A DNA stretch of 64,000 bases from Pseudomonas synxantha BG33R (GTDB lineage Bacteria; Pseudomonadota; Gammaproteobacteria; Pseudomonadales; Pseudomonadaceae): positions 3,351,674 through 3,415,673 of the forward strand of contig NZ_CM001514.1 in the NCBI RefSeq assembly GCF_000263715.2. Reading direction: 5' to 3'. Made by a program: the position numbers and the translations under genes. Below the pieces are notes generated by a model that was given only the letters and a program-made list of their open reading frames with translations, did no database searches and was not told the DNA's origin. Below are positions 29,229 through 40,608 of this stretch, piece by piece (the stretch's first letter is position 1; the number at the start of each line of letters is the position of its first letter).

Positions 29229-32200
29229 TCATAGCGCAGTGTCCAGGGCAGCATCGGTACGCACGCCGCGCCAGGCATTGAAGCGGTGGCGCGCGCGGTC
29301 GAGATAGAGGTAGACCACCGGGGTGGTGTAAAGGGTCAGGATCTGGCTGAAGACCAGGCCGCCAATAATGGTCAGGCCCAACGGATGGCGCATTTCCGCG
29401 CCATCGCCGGTGCCGAGCAGCAACGGCAAGGCGCCGAGGATGGCGGCCAGGGTGGTCATCAAAATGGGTCGCAGGCGTAGCAGACAGGCGCTGCGGATCG
29501 ACTCCAGCGGGCTCATGCCGTCGTTGCGCTCCAGTTGCAGCGCCAGGTCGATCATCAGGATCGCGTTTTTCTTCACCACACCGATCAGCAGGAACAAGCC
29601 CAGCAACGAAATCAGACTGAACTCGCCGCCCAGCAGGTAGATCGCCAGCAACGCGCCAACACCCGCCGACGGCAGGGTCGACAGAATGGTCAGCGGGTGG
29701 ATATAGCTTTCATACAGAATGCCCAGCACCAGGTACACCGCCACCAGCGCACCGAGAATCATGAACGGCTGGCCCTTCTGCGTGGCCGCAAAGGCGTCGG
29801 CGGTGCCGGCCATCTTGGCGATCACATCTTCAGGCAGGCCGACCTTGGCAATCGCTCGTTCGATGGCCGCGGTGCCCTGCTCTACCGTCACCCCGGGCGC
29901 CATATCGAAGGCGATGTTTTCTGAAGCGAACTGGCCTTCATGGCTGACGCGATCGTCGGCCAGGCTGTTCTCGTAATGGGCAATGGTCGACAACGGCACC
30001 CGCGCACCATCGGCAGTAATCACCTGCACCTGGTTCAGGGTGATCGGGTCCTGGGCATACTTGGGGTTGACCTCCATCACCACCTGATACTGGTTGAGGC
30101 TGTCGTAGATGGTGGAAATCTGCCGCTGGCTGTAGGCGTTGTTGAGTACCGACGTGACCATGTCCATGTCGATGCCCAGACGCTTGGCCTGGTCCCGATC
30201 GACGATCAGCGTGACCTGCGCCGCGCCCCGGCCTTCGCGAGCGTCGATGGCAGTCAGCTCGGGCAACTCACGCATCGCCGCGACCACTTTCGGGTACCAC
30301 AGGCGCAACGCGGCCAGGTCGCCGCTTTGCAGGATGTAGGAATATTGCGCGCTGGTCTGGTCGCGGCTGCCGCCGAACTGCAGGTCCTGGTCGGCCATCA
30401 GGAACAGGCGCCCGCCCGGTACCAACGGCACCTCTTTGCGCAGACGCTCGATCACCGCCTGGGCAGAGATCTTGCGTTCACTGATGGGTTTGAGGCGCAC
30501 CAGCATCACTGCGTTGTTAGTGCCTTGGTTGCCACCGATAAAGCCGGCCACGCTGAGCACCGCCGGGTCCTTGAGCACCGCCTGGCGAAAGACTTCCATC
30601 TTCGGCTGCATCACGCTGAACGACAGGCCATCGTCACCGCGCACAAACCCGATCAATTGGCCGGTGTCCTGCTGAGGCATGAAGGTTTTTGGCACCACCA
30701 CATACAGTGCGATATTCACGCCCACGGTGATCAACAGGCTGAGCAGGGTCAGGCGCCGGTGGCGCAATACCCAGTCCAGGCTGGTGGCGTAGCCGGCGAC
30801 CATGCGGTCGTTGACCTTCTGGCTCCAGCGCTGCAAACCGGTCTGCCGGGTCTTGTCATGAGGCTTGAGCCAGCGGGCGCAGAGCATCGGCGTCAAGGTC
30901 AGCGAGACAATCAGCGAGACGATGATCGCCGCCGACAAGGTGATGGAAAACTCGCGAAACAGGTTGGTGACAATCCCGCCCATGAACAGGATCGACAGGA
31001 ACACCGCCACCAGCGACACGTTCATCGACAACAAGGTAAAGCCGACTTCTTCGGCACCCAGGTACGCCGCCTTCATCGGCGGCACACCCTCGTCGATGTG
31101 CCGGGAAATGTTCTCCAGCACCACGATGGCATCGTCCACCACCAACCCGGTGGCCAAAATCAGCGCCATCAACGAAAAGTTGTTCAGCGAAAACCCGTAC
31201 AGGTACATCACCGCGAAGGTGCCCACCAGCGACACCGGCACCGCCAGGGTCGGGATCAGCGAAGCACGGAAGTTACCCAGGAACAGGTACACCACCAGAA
31301 TCACCAGGCCCACGGCAATCAGCAGGGTCATTTCCGCTTCATGCAGGGTGGCAGTGATCACTGGCGAGCGGTCCATGGCCAGGCTGAGCTTGACGCTGGA
31401 CGGCAGCACCGCCTGCAATGCCGGCAACTGGGCCTTGATCTGCCTGACCGTTTCAATGATGTTGGCGCCGGACTGACGGTTGATCACCAGCAGCACTGCC
31501 GAATCATTATTGAAGAAGCCACTGTTGTAGCGGTCTTCCACACCATCGGTGATCTTCGCCACATCGCCCAGGCGCAGGGCCGCACCGTCCTGGTAGCGGA
31601 TCAATAGCGGCGCGTAGTCCTTGGCTTTTTCCAGCTGGTCGTTGGCCTGGATCTGCCAATTGCGCTCAGCGTCTTCCAGGGAGCCCTTGGGCCGGCGCTG
31701 GTTGGCATTGGCGATAGTATTGCGCACATCGTCCAGGGCCACGCCGTATTGGTCGAGGGCCTTGGGCTCCAGCTCGATGCGCACCGCCGGCAGGGAACTG
31801 CCGCCGATCTGCACTTCGCCCACGCCTGGCACCTGGGACAGGCTCTGGGACAAGATTGTCGACGCCAGGTCATACAGCTGGCCCTTCTGCAGCACGTCGG
31901 AGGTCAGCGACAACACCATGATCGGCGCCTGGGACGGGTTGATCTTCTTGTAGGTGGGCATGCTGCGCATACCGCTGGGCAACAGGTTGCGCGAAGCGTT
32001 GATGGCCGCCTGCACTTCCCGCGCCGCACCGTTGATATCGCGGTCGGAATCAAAGGCCAGGATCACCCGAGTCGAGCCCTGGCTCGAAGAACTGCTCATG
32101 GTGGTGATGCCGGCAATCGAACCGAATGAACGCTCCAGTGGCGTCGCCACGCTGGACGCCATCACCTCGGGGCTGGCGCCGGGCAAGCTGGCCGACACCA

Positions 32201-32336
32201 CGATCACCGGAAAGTCGATCTGCGGCAGCGGCGACACCGGCAACAGGTTGAAGCTGACGCCACCGAGCAGCATGATCGCCAGGCTCAGCAGCATGGTTGC
32301 TACCGGCCGGCGAATGAAAGGTCCGGACAAGTTCAT
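29229..32336 (-). CDS. muxC: RND multidrug efflux permease MuxC (MdtC-like)
   Basis: 1035 residues, the full length of an HAE1-family pump. It begins [18 protein letters not shown] and has twelve membrane segments and two large periplasmic loops. The proton-relay segment [18 protein letters not shown] in TM4 keeps its double Asp. It exports drugs from the periplasm or inner membrane using the proton gradient. The order adaptor, two permeases and outer channel matches MuxABC-OpmB of P. aeruginosa and MdtABC of E. coli, in which both permeases form one heterotrimer. Start and stop overlap both neighbours. Confidence 0.95.
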   Translation of the reverse strand: MNLSGPFIRRPVATMLLSLAIMLLGGVSFNLLPVSPLPQIDFPVIVVSASLPGASPEVMASSVATPLERSFGSIAGITTMSSSSSQGSTRVILAFDSDRDINGAAREVQAAINASRNLLPSGMRSMPTYKKINPSQAPIMVLSLTSDVLQKGQLYDLASTILSQSLSQVPGVGEVQIGGSSLPAVRIELEPKALDQYGVALDDVRNTIANANQRRPKGSLEDAERNWQIQANDQLEKAKDYAPLLIRYQDGAALRLGDVAKITDGVEDRYNSGFFNNDSAVLLVINRQSGANIIETVRQIKAQLPALQAVLPSSVKLSLAMDRSPVITATLHEAEMTLLIAVGLVILVVYLFLGNFRASLIPTLAVPVSLVGTFAVMYLYGFSLNNFSLMALILATGLVVDDAIVVLENISRHIDEGVPPMKAAYLGAEEVGFTLLSMNVSLVAVFLSILFMGGIVTNLFREFSITLSAAIIVSLIVSLTLTPMLCARWLKPHDKTRQTGLQRWSQKVNDRMVAGYATSLDWVLRHRRLTLLSLLITVGVNIALYVVVPKTFMPQQDTGQLIGFVRGDDGLSFSVMQPKMEVFRQAVLKDPAVLSVAGFIGGNQGTNNAVMLVRLKPISERKISAQAVIERLRKEVPLVPGGRLFLMADQDLQFGGSRDQTSAQYSYILQSGDLAALRLWYPKVVAAMRELPELTAIDAREGRGAAQVTLIVDRDQAKRLGIDMDMVTSVLNNAYSQRQISTIYDSLNQYQVVMEVNPKYAQDPITLNQVQVITADGARVPLSTIAHYENSLADDRVSHEGQFASENIAFDMAPGVTVEQGTAAIERAIAKVGLPEDVIAKMAGTADAFAATQKGQPFMILGALVAVYLVLGILYESYIHPLTILSTLPSAGVGALLAIYLLGGEFSLISLLGLFLLIGVVKKNAILMIDLALQLERNDGMSPLESIRSACLLRLRPILMTTLAAILGALPLLLGTGDGAEMRHPLGLTIIGGLVFSQILTLYTTPVVYLYLDRARHRFNAWRGVRTDAALDTAL

Positions 32337-35300
32337 GGCTCAACCGGCTCCAGGCGTTGCGGCTCTTTGCGCCAGCGCCTGCCAAGGCGATCGAAGTACA
32401 GGTAGATCACCGGCGTGGTGAACAGCGTCAACACCTGGCTCACCAGCAAGCCACCGACCATCACCAAACCCAGCGGTTGGCGCAACTCCGCGCCGGAACC
32501 GCTGGCAAGCATCAGCGGTACCGCACCGAACAACGCGGCCAGGGTAGTCATCAGGATCGGCCGGAAGCGCAACAGCGCCGCCTGGTAAATCGCCGTCTGT
32601 GGGTCCAGGCCCTGATTACGCTCGGCGTCGAGGGCGAAGTCGATCATCATGATCGCGTTCTTTTTCACGATACCGATCAGCAGGATGATGCCGATGATCG
32701 CGATCATGCCCAGGTCATTGCCACTGAGCAGCAGGGCCAGCAAGGCCCCCACCGCCGCCGACGGCAGGGTCGAAAGGATGGTGATCGGGTGGATATAGCT
32801 CTCGTAGAGCACGCCGAGCACGATGTACATGGTAACCACCGCCGCCAGGATCAGCAGCAAGGTGCTCGACAGCGACGCCTCGAACGCCTGGGCGGCACCC
32901 TGGAACTGGGTTTGCACGCCCACCGGCATGCCAATGTCCTTCTGGGTCTGGTTGATCAGCTCCACACCCTTGCCCAGGGCGACGCCGGGGGCCAGGTTGA
33001 ACGACATCATCACCGCCGGGAACTGGCCGATATGGGCAATTGCCAACTGCGCCTGGCGCTGCTCGACATGGGCCAGGCTCGACAGCCGCACCTGGCCGCC
33101 GTCGGTGGTCTTCACATGGATCTGGTTGAGCGCGGCCGGGCCGAGGGTTTCGCCGGACTGGGCCTGCAGCACCACGCGATATTGGCTGGCCTGGGTATAG
33201 ATGGTAGAGATCTGCCGTTGGCCAAAGGCGTCATACAACGCGTCGGTAATGGTCGAAACACTCACACCCAGGCGCGAGGCCGCGTCGCGGTCGATCACCA
33301 GGTACACCTGCAAGCCTTTGTCCTGCAAGTCGCTGGCAACGTCGGTGAGTTCCGGCTGTTGACTGAGGGCGTGCACCAGCTTGCCACTCCACAGTGCCAG
33401 CAACTCGGCGTCCGGCGACGACATGCTGAACTGGTACTGGGTACGGCTGACGCGGTCCTCGATGGTGAGGTCCTGCACCGGCTGCATGAACAGGCGGATG
33501 CCCACCAGCTTGTCGATTTGCGGTTGCAAGCGGGTGATCACCTCGGCTGCGCTCAAGTCGCGCTGGCCGTGGGCCTTGAGGTTGATCAGCAAGCGGCCAC
33601 TGTTGAGGGTGGCGTTATCGCCGTCCACACCGATGTAGGACGACAGGCTCTGGACCGCGGGATCAGCAAGGATGATCTTCGCCAGCTCCTGCTGACGCTG
33701 GCTCATCGCCGCAAAGGAAATCGACTGCGGCGCTTCGGAAATGCCCTGGATCACCCCGGTGTCCTGCACCGGAAAAAAGCCCTTGGGCACCACCAGGTAC
33801 AGCACCACCGTAAGCCCCAGGGTAGCGATGGCCACCAGCAGGGTCAGCGGCTGGTGCTTGAGCACCCACTGCAACTTGCGGCCATAGGCCTGGATCAGCC
33901 AATCGATCCAGGCGCCGCTGGCCTTGTAGAAACGTCCCTGCTCTTCTTCCTTCGGTTCGCGCTTGAGCAAGCGCGCGCACATCATCGGCGTCAGGGTCAG
34001 GGACACAACCAGCGAAATCAGGATCGCCACCGCCAGGGTGATGGCGAACTCGCGGAACAGCCGCCCGACCACGTCAGCCATGAACAGCAGCGGGATCAGT
34101 ACCGCAATCAGCGAGAAGGTCAGGGATATCAGGGTGAAACCGATCTGCTTGGCGCCCTTGAGCGCGGCGGCCATCGGCGTCTCGCCTTCCTCGATATAGC
34201 GCGAGATGTTCTCCAGCATCACGATGGCGTCGTCCACCACAAACCCCGTGGCGATGGTCAGGGCCATCAGCGTCAGGTTATTGATGGAGAAACCCGCCAG
34301 GTACATCACGCCAAAGGTACCCACCAGAGACAGCGGCACGGCAATGGACGGAATGATCGTGGCGCTGACCCGACGCAGGAACAGGAACGTCACCATCACC
34401 ACCAGGGCGATGGCAATCAGAAGCTCGTGTTGTACGTCTTTCACCGAGGCGCGGATGGTCTGGGTACGGTCGGTAAGCACCGTCACGTCCAGGCCGGCCG
34501 GCAGGTTGTCGGTGATGCTCGGCAGCAGCGCCTTGATACGGTCGACTACCTCGATCACGTTGGCGCCCGGCTGGCGCTGGATGTTGAGCAGTACCGCCTG
34601 GTTTTCGTTGGCCCAGGCCGCGAGGCGTTCGTTTTCGGCGCCGTCGACGATCTGCGCCACATCCTTGAGGCGCAACGGTGCGCCATTGTTGTAGGCCAGG
34701 ATCAGCTCGGCATATTGCTGGGGTGAGACCAACTGGTCGTTGGCATCGAGCATCGACACGCGGGTGGGGCCGTCGAAGTTGCCCTTGGGCTGGTTGACGT
34801 TGGAGGCGGCGATCAGCGCACGCACGTCCGACAGGTTCAAACCATTGGCCGCCAGGGCTTGCGGGTTGACCTTGATGCGCACGGCCTGGCGCTGGCCACC
34901 GGCGATGCTGACCATGCCGACGCCGCTGATCTGGGCGATTTTCTGCGCCATGCGCGTATCGACCAGGTCATTGAGCTTGGGCAACAGCATGGTTTTGGAG
35001 GTGATCGCGAGGGTCAGCACCGGGGTATCCGCGGGGTTGACCTTGTTGTACACCGGCGGCGCCGGCAAATCCTTGGGCAACAGGTTGGTGGCGGCGTTGA
35101 TCGCGGCCTGCACCTGCTGCTCGGCAACGTCCATATTGATGTCGAGGTTGAAACGCAGGGTCAGCACCGACGCACCGCCCGAGCTGGTGGACGCCATCTG
35201 GGTCAGCCCGGGCATCTGCCCGAACTGACGCTCCAGCGGCGCAGTGACCGCACTGGTCATCACGTCTGGGCTGGCGCCGGGGTACAGGGTCATCACCCGG

Positions 35301-35434
35301 ATCGTCGGGTAGTCCACCTGGGGCAAGGCCGACACCGGCAACAAGCGGTACGAAATGATCCCGGCCAATACAATCGCCAGCATACTCAGCGTGGTGGCGA
35401 CCGGGCGCAGGATAAACAGGCGTGACAGGTTCAT
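32333..35434 (-). CDS. muxB: RND multidrug efflux permease MuxB (MdtB-like)
   Basis: 1033 residues. [25 protein letters not shown] starts the first membrane helix; TM4 carries [18 protein letters not shown] with the paired Asp. The order of segments is the usual RND pattern. It overlaps muxA by 4 bp upstream and muxC by 4 bp downstream, so translation is coupled along the operon. In the E. coli homologue the B subunit supplies most of the proton work and the C subunit binds substrate; transfer of that division to this pump is an inference. Confidence 0.95.
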   Translation of the reverse strand: MNLSRLFILRPVATTLSMLAIVLAGIISYRLLPVSALPQVDYPTIRVMTLYPGASPDVMTSAVTAPLERQFGQMPGLTQMASTSSGGASVLTLRFNLDINMDVAEQQVQAAINAATNLLPKDLPAPPVYNKVNPADTPVLTLAITSKTMLLPKLNDLVDTRMAQKIAQISGVGMVSIAGGQRQAVRIKVNPQALAANGLNLSDVRALIAASNVNQPKGNFDGPTRVSMLDANDQLVSPQQYAELILAYNNGAPLRLKDVAQIVDGAENERLAAWANENQAVLLNIQRQPGANVIEVVDRIKALLPSITDNLPAGLDVTVLTDRTQTIRASVKDVQHELLIAIALVVMVTFLFLRRVSATIIPSIAVPLSLVGTFGVMYLAGFSINNLTLMALTIATGFVVDDAIVMLENISRYIEEGETPMAAALKGAKQIGFTLISLTFSLIAVLIPLLFMADVVGRLFREFAITLAVAILISLVVSLTLTPMMCARLLKREPKEEEQGRFYKASGAWIDWLIQAYGRKLQWVLKHQPLTLLVAIATLGLTVVLYLVVPKGFFPVQDTGVIQGISEAPQSISFAAMSQRQQELAKIILADPAVQSLSSYIGVDGDNATLNSGRLLINLKAHGQRDLSAAEVITRLQPQIDKLVGIRLFMQPVQDLTIEDRVSRTQYQFSMSSPDAELLALWSGKLVHALSQQPELTDVASDLQDKGLQVYLVIDRDAASRLGVSVSTITDALYDAFGQRQISTIYTQASQYRVVLQAQSGETLGPAALNQIHVKTTDGGQVRLSSLAHVEQRQAQLAIAHIGQFPAVMMSFNLAPGVALGKGVELINQTQKDIGMPVGVQTQFQGAAQAFEASLSSTLLLILAAVVTMYIVLGVLYESYIHPITILSTLPSAAVGALLALLLSGNDLGMIAIIGIILLIGIVKKNAIMMIDFALDAERNQGLDPQTAIYQAALLRFRPILMTTLAALFGAVPLMLASGSGAELRQPLGLVMVGGLLVSQVLTLFTTPVIYLYFDRLGRRWRKEPQRLEPVEP

Positions 35435-36729
35435 GAACCGACCTTTTGCGCCTTGCCGGCGTCAGCGCCGGTCTCCCCTTTTGCCGCGGGCTTGCCTTGC
35501 AGGTGTTCGGTCGGCGTGGTCGGCACTTCCTTGCTTTCGTTGACCACTTCGATTTCGCTGCCGTCCTTTAGGCGGTCAGTGCCTTCCAGCACCACACGAT
35601 CGCCAGCGACCAGGCCCTCCTTGACCACGGTGTTCTCACCGTCGGTGTCACCCAGCACCAGGGGCTGGACCTTGACCTTGTTGTCACCGTCGAGCTTGTA
35701 GACAAAGGTACCGGTGTTGCCGAACTGGATCGCCGCCGACGGCGCCAACACCACGTTATGCAAGGTGTCGGCAAGCAAGTGCACATTGACGAACTGGTTG
35801 GGGAACAGCGCCTGGTCCTTGTTATCGAAGCGCGCCTTGAACTTCAAAGTGCCAGTGGTGACGTCGATCTGGTTGTCCAGGCTCTGCAGCACGCCGACCG
35901 CCTGTTTTTTCACGTCGCTGCGGTCCCAGGCTTCCACGGGCAGTTTGTTGCCGGCGTGGTAACGGGCAAGTACGGTTTCCAGGGTGTTTTCCGGCAGGGT
36001 GAACGCCACGCTGATCGGCTGCGTCTGGGTGATGACCGCCAGGGCGGTGGTGTCATTGGCTGCGACCAGGTTGCCGACATCAAGCTGGCGCAGGCCAACG
36101 CGGCCGCTGATCGGCGCACGGATCCTGGTGAATTCAAGGTTGAGCTTGGCATCGTCTACCGCGCCCTGGTTGGTCTTGACCGTGCCCTGGTATTGCAGGA
36201 CCAGCGCTTCGGCGGTGTCCAGGGTCTGCTTGGCGATACTGTCCTGGGCGTACAGGCCGCGATAACGCTCCACATCGACCTGGGCGTTTTTCAACTGCGC
36301 CTGGTTCTGCAGCAATGTGCCCTGGGCCTGGAGCAAGGCGTTCTGGTAGCTGCGCGGGTCGATTTCTGCCAGCAGGTCGCCGGCCTTGACCATCTGGCCT
36401 TCTTCAAAGGCGATCTTCACCAGCTCACCGCCCACCCGGCTGCGCACATTAATGGTGTTGAGCGCGGTGACCGTGCCCAGCGCCTTGTAGTACACCGCAA
36501 ACTCCCCCTGCACCACCGGCGCCACGCGCACCGGCACCGGACCGGTGGAACCGCCGAAGCCCGGGCGCGCCATGCCGGTCTTGCCGGTGTGCCCCGCAGG
36601 AGCGTCCTTGTGAGCCGCGCCGCCGGGCCAGAATTTCCAGCACAGGCCGGCGATAACCAGCAGCACAAGCAGGCCAAACAGCCAGCGGCGGGAGTTGCGG
36701 GAGGAGGATTGCATGGAGTGATCAACCAT
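35431..36729 (-). CDS. muxA: RND efflux periplasmic adaptor MuxA (MdtA-like)
   Basis: 432 residues. A single N-terminal membrane anchor ([18 protein letters not shown]) is followed by a lipoyl half-motif ([32 protein letters not shown]), a coiled coil, the second half-motif ([20 protein letters not shown]) and a beta-barrel. It joins the MuxBC permease to OpmB. First gene of the muxABC-opmB operon. No good ribosome site is visible at either ATG (36729 or 36714), so the exact start is uncertain. Confidence 0.94.
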   Translation of the reverse strand: MVDHSMQSSSRNSRRWLFGLLVLLVIAGLCWKFWPGGAAHKDAPAGHTGKTGMARPGFGGSTGPVPVRVAPVVQGEFAVYYKALGTVTALNTINVRSRVGGELVKIAFEEGQMVKAGDLLAEIDPRSYQNALLQAQGTLLQNQAQLKNAQVDVERYRGLYAQDSIAKQTLDTAEALVLQYQGTVKTNQGAVDDAKLNLEFTRIRAPISGRVGLRQLDVGNLVAANDTTALAVITQTQPISVAFTLPENTLETVLARYHAGNKLPVEAWDRSDVKKQAVGVLQSLDNQIDVTTGTLKFKARFDNKDQALFPNQFVNVHLLADTLHNVVLAPSAAIQFGNTGTFVYKLDGDNKVKVQPLVLGDTDGENTVVKEGLVAGDRVVLEGTDRLKDGSEIEVVNESKEVPTTPTEHLQGKPAAKGETGADAGKAQKVGS

Positions 36730-36880
36730 TGGGGATGAGAGCTTCTTCTTCGGGAGGCTGAAAGATAAGCACTGGGGGGCGTTTAGAAAAGCACCTTTAC
36801 CGGCTATTTACCTTGGGCTTACAACTTTTAACGTCTGATCTTAGTCCGCCAGCTATTTCGCTAAACCGCTGACACTCAAA

Positions 36881-36908
36881 TAAAAACGGCCTGGACTAGG
36901 CCAGGCCG
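36881..36908 (-). terminator. Intrinsic terminator of tpx
   Basis: On the minus strand CGGCCTGG and CCAGGCCG pair over a 6-base loop (36887-36908) and are followed by TTTTTA. It lies 52 bp after the tpx stop and ahead of the muxA leader. The rest of 36730-36960 is AT-rich and probably carries the muxA promoter. Confidence 0.85.
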
Positions 36909-36960
36909 CAATCATGCATCATACGTGTTACTGCCAAACGACAGTTACGCGCAGAAACAG

Positions 36961-37461
36961 TTACTTCAATACAGCCAGGGCCGCATCGTAGTTTGGCTCT
37001 TCAGCGATTTCCTTGACCAACTCGCTGTGCAGCACGTTGTCGTTTTCGTCCAGTACCACGACGGCGCGAGCGGTCAGGCCTTTGAGCGGGCCGTCGGCAA
37101 TCGCCACACCGTAATCAACGGCGAAATCCGAATCACGGAAGTCCGAGAGGTTCTTCACGTTTTCCAGGCCTTCGGAGCCGCAGAAACGCGCCTGGGCGAA
37201 TGGCAGGTCGGTGGAGATGCACAGCACCACGGTGTTGGCCACATCGTTGGCCTGGGCATTGAACTTGCGCACGGAAGTGGCGCAGGTCGGGGTATCAACG
37301 CTTGGGAAGATGTTCAGCACTTTGCGCTTGCCGGCAAAGGTGGCCAGGGTGGCGTTGGACAGGTCGCCGGCGGTCAGGGTGAAGTCTGCGGCTTTGGCGC
37401 CGACTTTCGGCAGTTCGCCTTCAACCTTGACCGGGTTGCCTTTAAGGGTGACTTGAGCCAT
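36961..37461 (-). CDS. tpx: Thiol peroxidase Tpx
   Basis: 166 residues, the usual length of atypical 2-Cys peroxiredoxins. The peroxidatic Cys sits in [15 protein letters not shown]; the resolving Cys is in [13 protein letters not shown]. It reduces hydrogen peroxide and alkyl peroxides with thioredoxin. It is a single-gene unit with its own terminator at 36881-36908. Confidence 0.96.
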   Translation of the reverse strand: MAQVTLKGNPVKVEGELPKVGAKAADFTLTAGDLSNATLATFAGKRKVLNIFPSVDTPTCATSVRKFNAQANDVANTVVLCISTDLPFAQARFCGSEGLENVKNLSDFRDSDFAVDYGVAIADGPLKGLTARAVVVLDENDNVLHSELVKEIAEEPNYDAALAVLK

Positions 37462-37620
37462 GAACGGAATCCTTATGCTGGTTTTTGGTTAAACGAATTC
37501 GAGAGGCCGAAGTTAACCACAAAGTGCCGATGCTACCTACCGCCAGACACAAATTGTCATGTCGCCAGGTTGTGGTTTAATTGCGCGCTTTTCGCCTGCC
37601 CTTCAAGGAAACCTTCGTCG

Positions 37621-38910
37621 ATGAATCAGCCTGCCACCAAAGTCCTGGTCATTGGTTACGTCTGGCCAGAGCCCCGCTCCTCGGCCGCGGGCGGGCATAT
37701 GATGCAAATCCTTGAGAGTTTTCTTACGCAAGGTTGGGACATTACCTTCAGCAGCCCGGCGACCATCGGCGAACACAAGGCCGACTTGCCGGCACTTGGC
37801 ATCGCCGAATGTGCCATTGAACTGAATAACAGCAGTTTCGATGACTTTATCCGCGAACTGGCCCCGGATATCGTACTGTTCGACCGCTTCATGATGGAGG
37901 AGCAATTCGGCTGGCGCGTGGAGCAATGCTGCCCCGAGGCCCTGCGCGTGCTGGAAACCTCCGACCTGCAAAGCCTGCGCGACGCCCGCCACCAGCGTTT
38001 CAAGGAGCAGGTGAAAGCCAACCCCGACAGCGACGACTTCAGCGCCCTGTTCGCGCCGGCGCTTCAGGACGAGTTCCAGCGCATGGCCGATACCGACCTG
38101 GCCAAGCGCGAAATCGCCGCGATTTACCGCTGTGACATCAGCCTGATGATCTCCGACGTGGAAATCCGCCTGCTCACCGAGCAGTTCAAGGTGCCCGCCG
38201 CCCTGCTCCACTGGTGCCCGCTGATGTTGCAACCGCCTACCGCCGCGTTTGCGCCGTTTGAAGACCGTGCGCACTTTCTCAGCATCGGCAACTTCCGCCA
38301 CGCGCCCAACTGGGATGCGGTGCTGTGGATGAAGCACAGCCTATGGCCGCTGATTCGCCAACAGTTGCCGGGCGCGCAGCTGCATATCTATGGCGCCTAC
38401 ACCCCACCCAAGGCCACCGCCCTGCACAACCCGGCACAGGGTTTTCATGTGATGAACTGGGCCGAAGACGCGCTGCAAGTCATGACCGCCGCACGCATCT
38501 GCCTGGCACCGTTGCGCTTTGGTGCGGGCATCAAGGGCAAGTTGATCGACGCCATGCTCTGCGGCACCCCCAATGTCACCACCCCGATCGGCGCCGAGGC
38601 CATGGGCGATGATCAACCCTGGCCCGGCGTGATCGAACACGACGCCCCGGCCCTGGCCGCCGCTGCCGTGGCCCTCTACCAGGACCACGAGCGCTGGACC
38701 CAGGCCCAGGAACACGGGCGCCAACTGCTGGCCCGGCGCTATGACCAGGCTCTGCATGGGCCGGCCCTGGTGGCGTGCCTGGAGCAATGCCGCCGCAACC
38801 TTGCCGCCCATCGCCGGGACAACTTCACCGGCAGCATGCTGCGCCATCACGCGCACAAGAGTACCCAGTACATGTCCCAGTGGATCGAGGCGAAAAACCG
38901 CAACCTGTAA
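37621..38910 (+). CDS. Glycosyltransferase, GT4-like
   Basis: 429 residues from the ATG at 37621, with AAGGAAA upstream; a frame open from 36925 runs antisense through tpx and is not real. The N-terminal Rossmann domain begins KVLVIGYVWPEPRSSAAGGHMMQ, typical of nucleotide-sugar transferases. The C-terminal domain has APLRFGAGIKGKLIDAMLCGTPNVTTPIGAEAM, the GT4 donor-site motif. No other glycan genes surround it, so the acceptor is unknown. Confidence 0.88.
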   Translation: MNQPATKVLVIGYVWPEPRSSAAGGHMMQILESFLTQGWDITFSSPATIGEHKADLPALGIAECAIELNNSSFDDFIRELAPDIVLFDRFMMEEQFGWRVEQCCPEALRVLETSDLQSLRDARHQRFKEQVKANPDSDDFSALFAPALQDEFQRMADTDLAKREIAAIYRCDISLMISDVEIRLLTEQFKVPAALLHWCPLMLQPPTAAFAPFEDRAHFLSIGNFRHAPNWDAVLWMKHSLWPLIRQQLPGAQLHIYGAYTPPKATALHNPAQGFHVMNWAEDALQVMTAARICLAPLRFGAGIKGKLIDAMLCGTPNVTTPIGAEAMGDDQPWPGVIEHDAPALAAAAVALYQDHERWTQAQEHGRQLLARRYDQALHGPALVACLEQCRRNLAAHRRDNFTGSMLRHHAHKSTQYMSQWIEAKNRNL

Positions 38911-38982
38911 ACACTGCTGCTGGCGAGGTCGTGCGCGACGGGGCATTATCCTACGCAGCGACCACAATAAAGCGACGGCAGC

Positions 38983-39888
38983 ATGACCCGAGCAACGCGC
39001 ATCACCGACCCTTCCTACGAGTTGATGGACGATCACAATGGTCTGTCCATCATCTATCGCCAACACGGCTTCCCCTGCCCGCTGGTGCGCTGGCACTTTC
39101 ACAAGGAATACGAGCTGCACCTGATCGTCGCCAGCTCCGGCAAGGTGTTTATCGGTGACTACATCGGCAACTTCTACCCGCAAAGCCTGTTCATCACCGG
39201 CCCCAACCTGCCCCACAACTGGATCAGCCAGGTGGAAGACGGCGAAGTGGTCCCCAAGCGCGACATGCTGGTGAACTTCACTGACGAGTTGTTCGAACAC
39301 GGCAGCCATATCTTCACCGAACTCAAACGCCTGGCGCCGCTGCTCGAACGCGCCCAGTACGGCATCGAATTCCGCTGCAAAAAGACCATCGCCCACGCCA
39401 TGACCCTCATGCAGCACATCGAAGACGCCCACGGCATGGCGCGACTGGGGCACTTCTTTATCCTGCTGGAGGTGTTGAGCGCCTGTGAGGACTACCAGCT
39501 GCTGTCCGGCGTGACCACCCCGCAGCAAGCCGATGAACACAGCATCGACCGCACCAACCGCGCGGTGGACTACATCTTTGCCCACTACGCCCGCGAGCTG
39601 CCGCTGGAGGAAGTCGCGGAGTACCTGGGGATGAAACCGACGTATTTTTCCCGTGTATTCAAGCAGGCCACCGGGCGGACTTTTATTGAATTCGTCAATC
39701 GGCTGCGCATCAGCAAGTCCTGCGAGTTGCTGGCCGATGGCGACAAGGCCGTGACGGATGTGTGCTTTGAGTCGGGATTCAACAATATCTCCAACTTCAA
39801 TCGGCGTTTTCAGCAGCTTAAGGGGATGACGCCGTCCCACTATCGACGGTTGGCGGTGCAGCGGTTGACTGAGCAGAATTTGGCTTGA
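38983..39888 (+). CDS. mtlR: AraC-family regulator of mannitol use, MtlR
   Basis: 301 residues. There is an N-terminal cupin-like sensor domain (RWHFHKEYELHLIVASSGKVFIGDYIGNFYP), then two helix-turn-helix motifs in the last 100 residues (LPLEEVAEYLGMKPTYFSRVFKQATG and VTDVCFESGFNNISNFNRRFQQLKG). It lies upstream of mtlE on the same strand, as the activator MtlR does in P. fluorescens, where it responds to mannitol, sorbitol and arabitol. A DUF6124 gene with its leader lies between it and mtlE. Confidence 0.92.
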   Translation: MTRATRITDPSYELMDDHNGLSIIYRQHGFPCPLVRWHFHKEYELHLIVASSGKVFIGDYIGNFYPQSLFITGPNLPHNWISQVEDGEVVPKRDMLVNFTDELFEHGSHIFTELKRLAPLLERAQYGIEFRCKKTIAHAMTLMQHIEDAHGMARLGHFFILLEVLSACEDYQLLSGVTTPQQADEHSIDRTNRAVDYIFAHYARELPLEEVAEYLGMKPTYFSRVFKQATGRTFIEFVNRLRISKSCELLADGDKAVTDVCFESGFNNISNFNRRFQQLKGMTPSHYRRLAVQRLTEQNLA

Positions 39889-39975
39889 GGTTGATCGTTC
39901 GGCAGGCGTCGGGAAACAGAAACGTCTTACAAGGTTTTGAGGTTGTCCCTAGGACACTCAATCTCTAGTCTCCGT

Positions 39976-40212
39976 ACACCGCTGCACACTCAGCGGTCGG
40001 GCGTCGCGGCCCGGTTTAATCAGACGCAGAGTGCCATTTCCGCTTTCAGTTGACGTCTTTTTATCGTCTACTGTGCGCCCTTATGGTGGCTGTGCGCGGG
40101 ATACCTTTGGGTATGCCGGTTTCCTGATTCCGGTCCGCGAACCTGCGTACAGCTACCACCCAATCGCGTCGCGGCGATCAGTGGTAGCTCCACTTAAATC
40201 AGGAGTTTCACC
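39976..40212 (+). ncRNA. Structured leader RNA of the DUF6124 gene (candidate cis-regulatory RNA)
   Basis: The 324-bp gap before the DUF6124 gene is dense in pairing. ACCGCTG/CAGCGGT (39978-39984, 39991-39997) forms a hairpin whose loop side CACTC (39987-39991) can pair with GAGTG (40029-40033), a possible pseudoknot around the stem GCGTC/GACGC (40001-40005, 40023-40027). GGATACC/GGTATGCC pairs near 40099-40117. AGCTACCAC (40151-40159) and GTGGTAGCT (40181-40189) are perfectly complementary, but each has alternative partners (GGTGG at 40085 and CCAC at 40190). CTCC near 40188 can reach GGAG of the ribosome site at 40202. No database name is claimed. Confidence 0.6.
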
Positions 40213-40461
40213 ATGATCAAACCCACCCCAAATCCCCCAATCGATCCAGCACCCAGTGTGCTGTTCACCGTAAAAGACGGCATCTCCACGCATGACCTAC
40301 TGGTCAACCTCAGCGAATCCCTAGCCTCTGCCCACGCCCTCACCTGCGATTTCGCCTTTGATCTCGACGGCTCGCGGCGCGAAGGCGCCCTGGGTATTGC
40401 CCAGTTGATCGAGGTATCTCGCTTGCTGGCTGAGCGAGCACTGGCTGATATCGAGCGTTAA
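40213..40461 (+). CDS. DUF6124 family protein
   Basis: 82 residues. MIKPTPNPP at the start and the helical core with HDLLVNLSESLASAHALTCDFAFDLDGSRREGALGIAQLIE are typical of a small Pseudomonas family (DUF6124) of unknown function. AGGAG lies eight bases upstream of the ATG. The gene follows a heavily structured leader and is followed by an 11-bp-stem hairpin at 40471-40501. A GTG-started frame in the leader ends in a TGA overlapping this ATG, but has no ribosome site. Confidence 0.8.
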   Translation: MIKPTPNPPIDPAPSVLFTVKDGISTHDLLVNLSESLASAHALTCDFAFDLDGSRREGALGIAQLIEVSRLLAERALADIER

Positions 40462-40470
40462 GCACGGCAT

Positions 40471-40501
40471 TGATCGTCCCCACGCGTCACGGGGACGATC
40501 A
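40471..40501. terminator. Strong hairpin after the DUF6124 gene
   Basis: TGATCGTCCCC and GGGGACGATCA form a perfect 11-bp stem over a 9-base loop, nine bases after the stop. There is no T-run, so it may be an RNA-stabilising hairpin or a REP relative rather than a strict intrinsic terminator. Confidence 0.6.
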
Positions 40502-40541
40502 TCGAGTGCAAAAAAGTATCAGTGAGCGTGCGCCCAAGGAT

Positions 40542-40571
40542 TTGTCACAACCCCCGATTCAAGGCTGTAAT
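40542..40571 (+). promoter_or_regulatory. Candidate sigma-70 promoter of mtlE
   Basis: TTGTCA (40542-40547) and TGTAAT (40566-40571), each five of six to consensus, are separated by 18 bp. Transcription would start near 40578, giving a leader of about 85 bases for mtlE. This is the natural place for MtlR activation. Confidence 0.6.
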
Positions 40572-40608
40572 CAATGCACACTCTTCCTGACTCGTTGCAG
40601 GAAGACAC

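Noticed and set aside
36925..37620. N-terminal extension of the glycosyltransferase frame
   Set aside because: It runs antisense through tpx; the family start and a ribosome site are at 37621.
40031..40216. 61-codon GTG-started frame in the DUF6124 leader as a gene
   Set aside because: No ribosome site, sequence dominated by RNA pairing elements; its overlap with the ATG is noted only as part of the leader finding.
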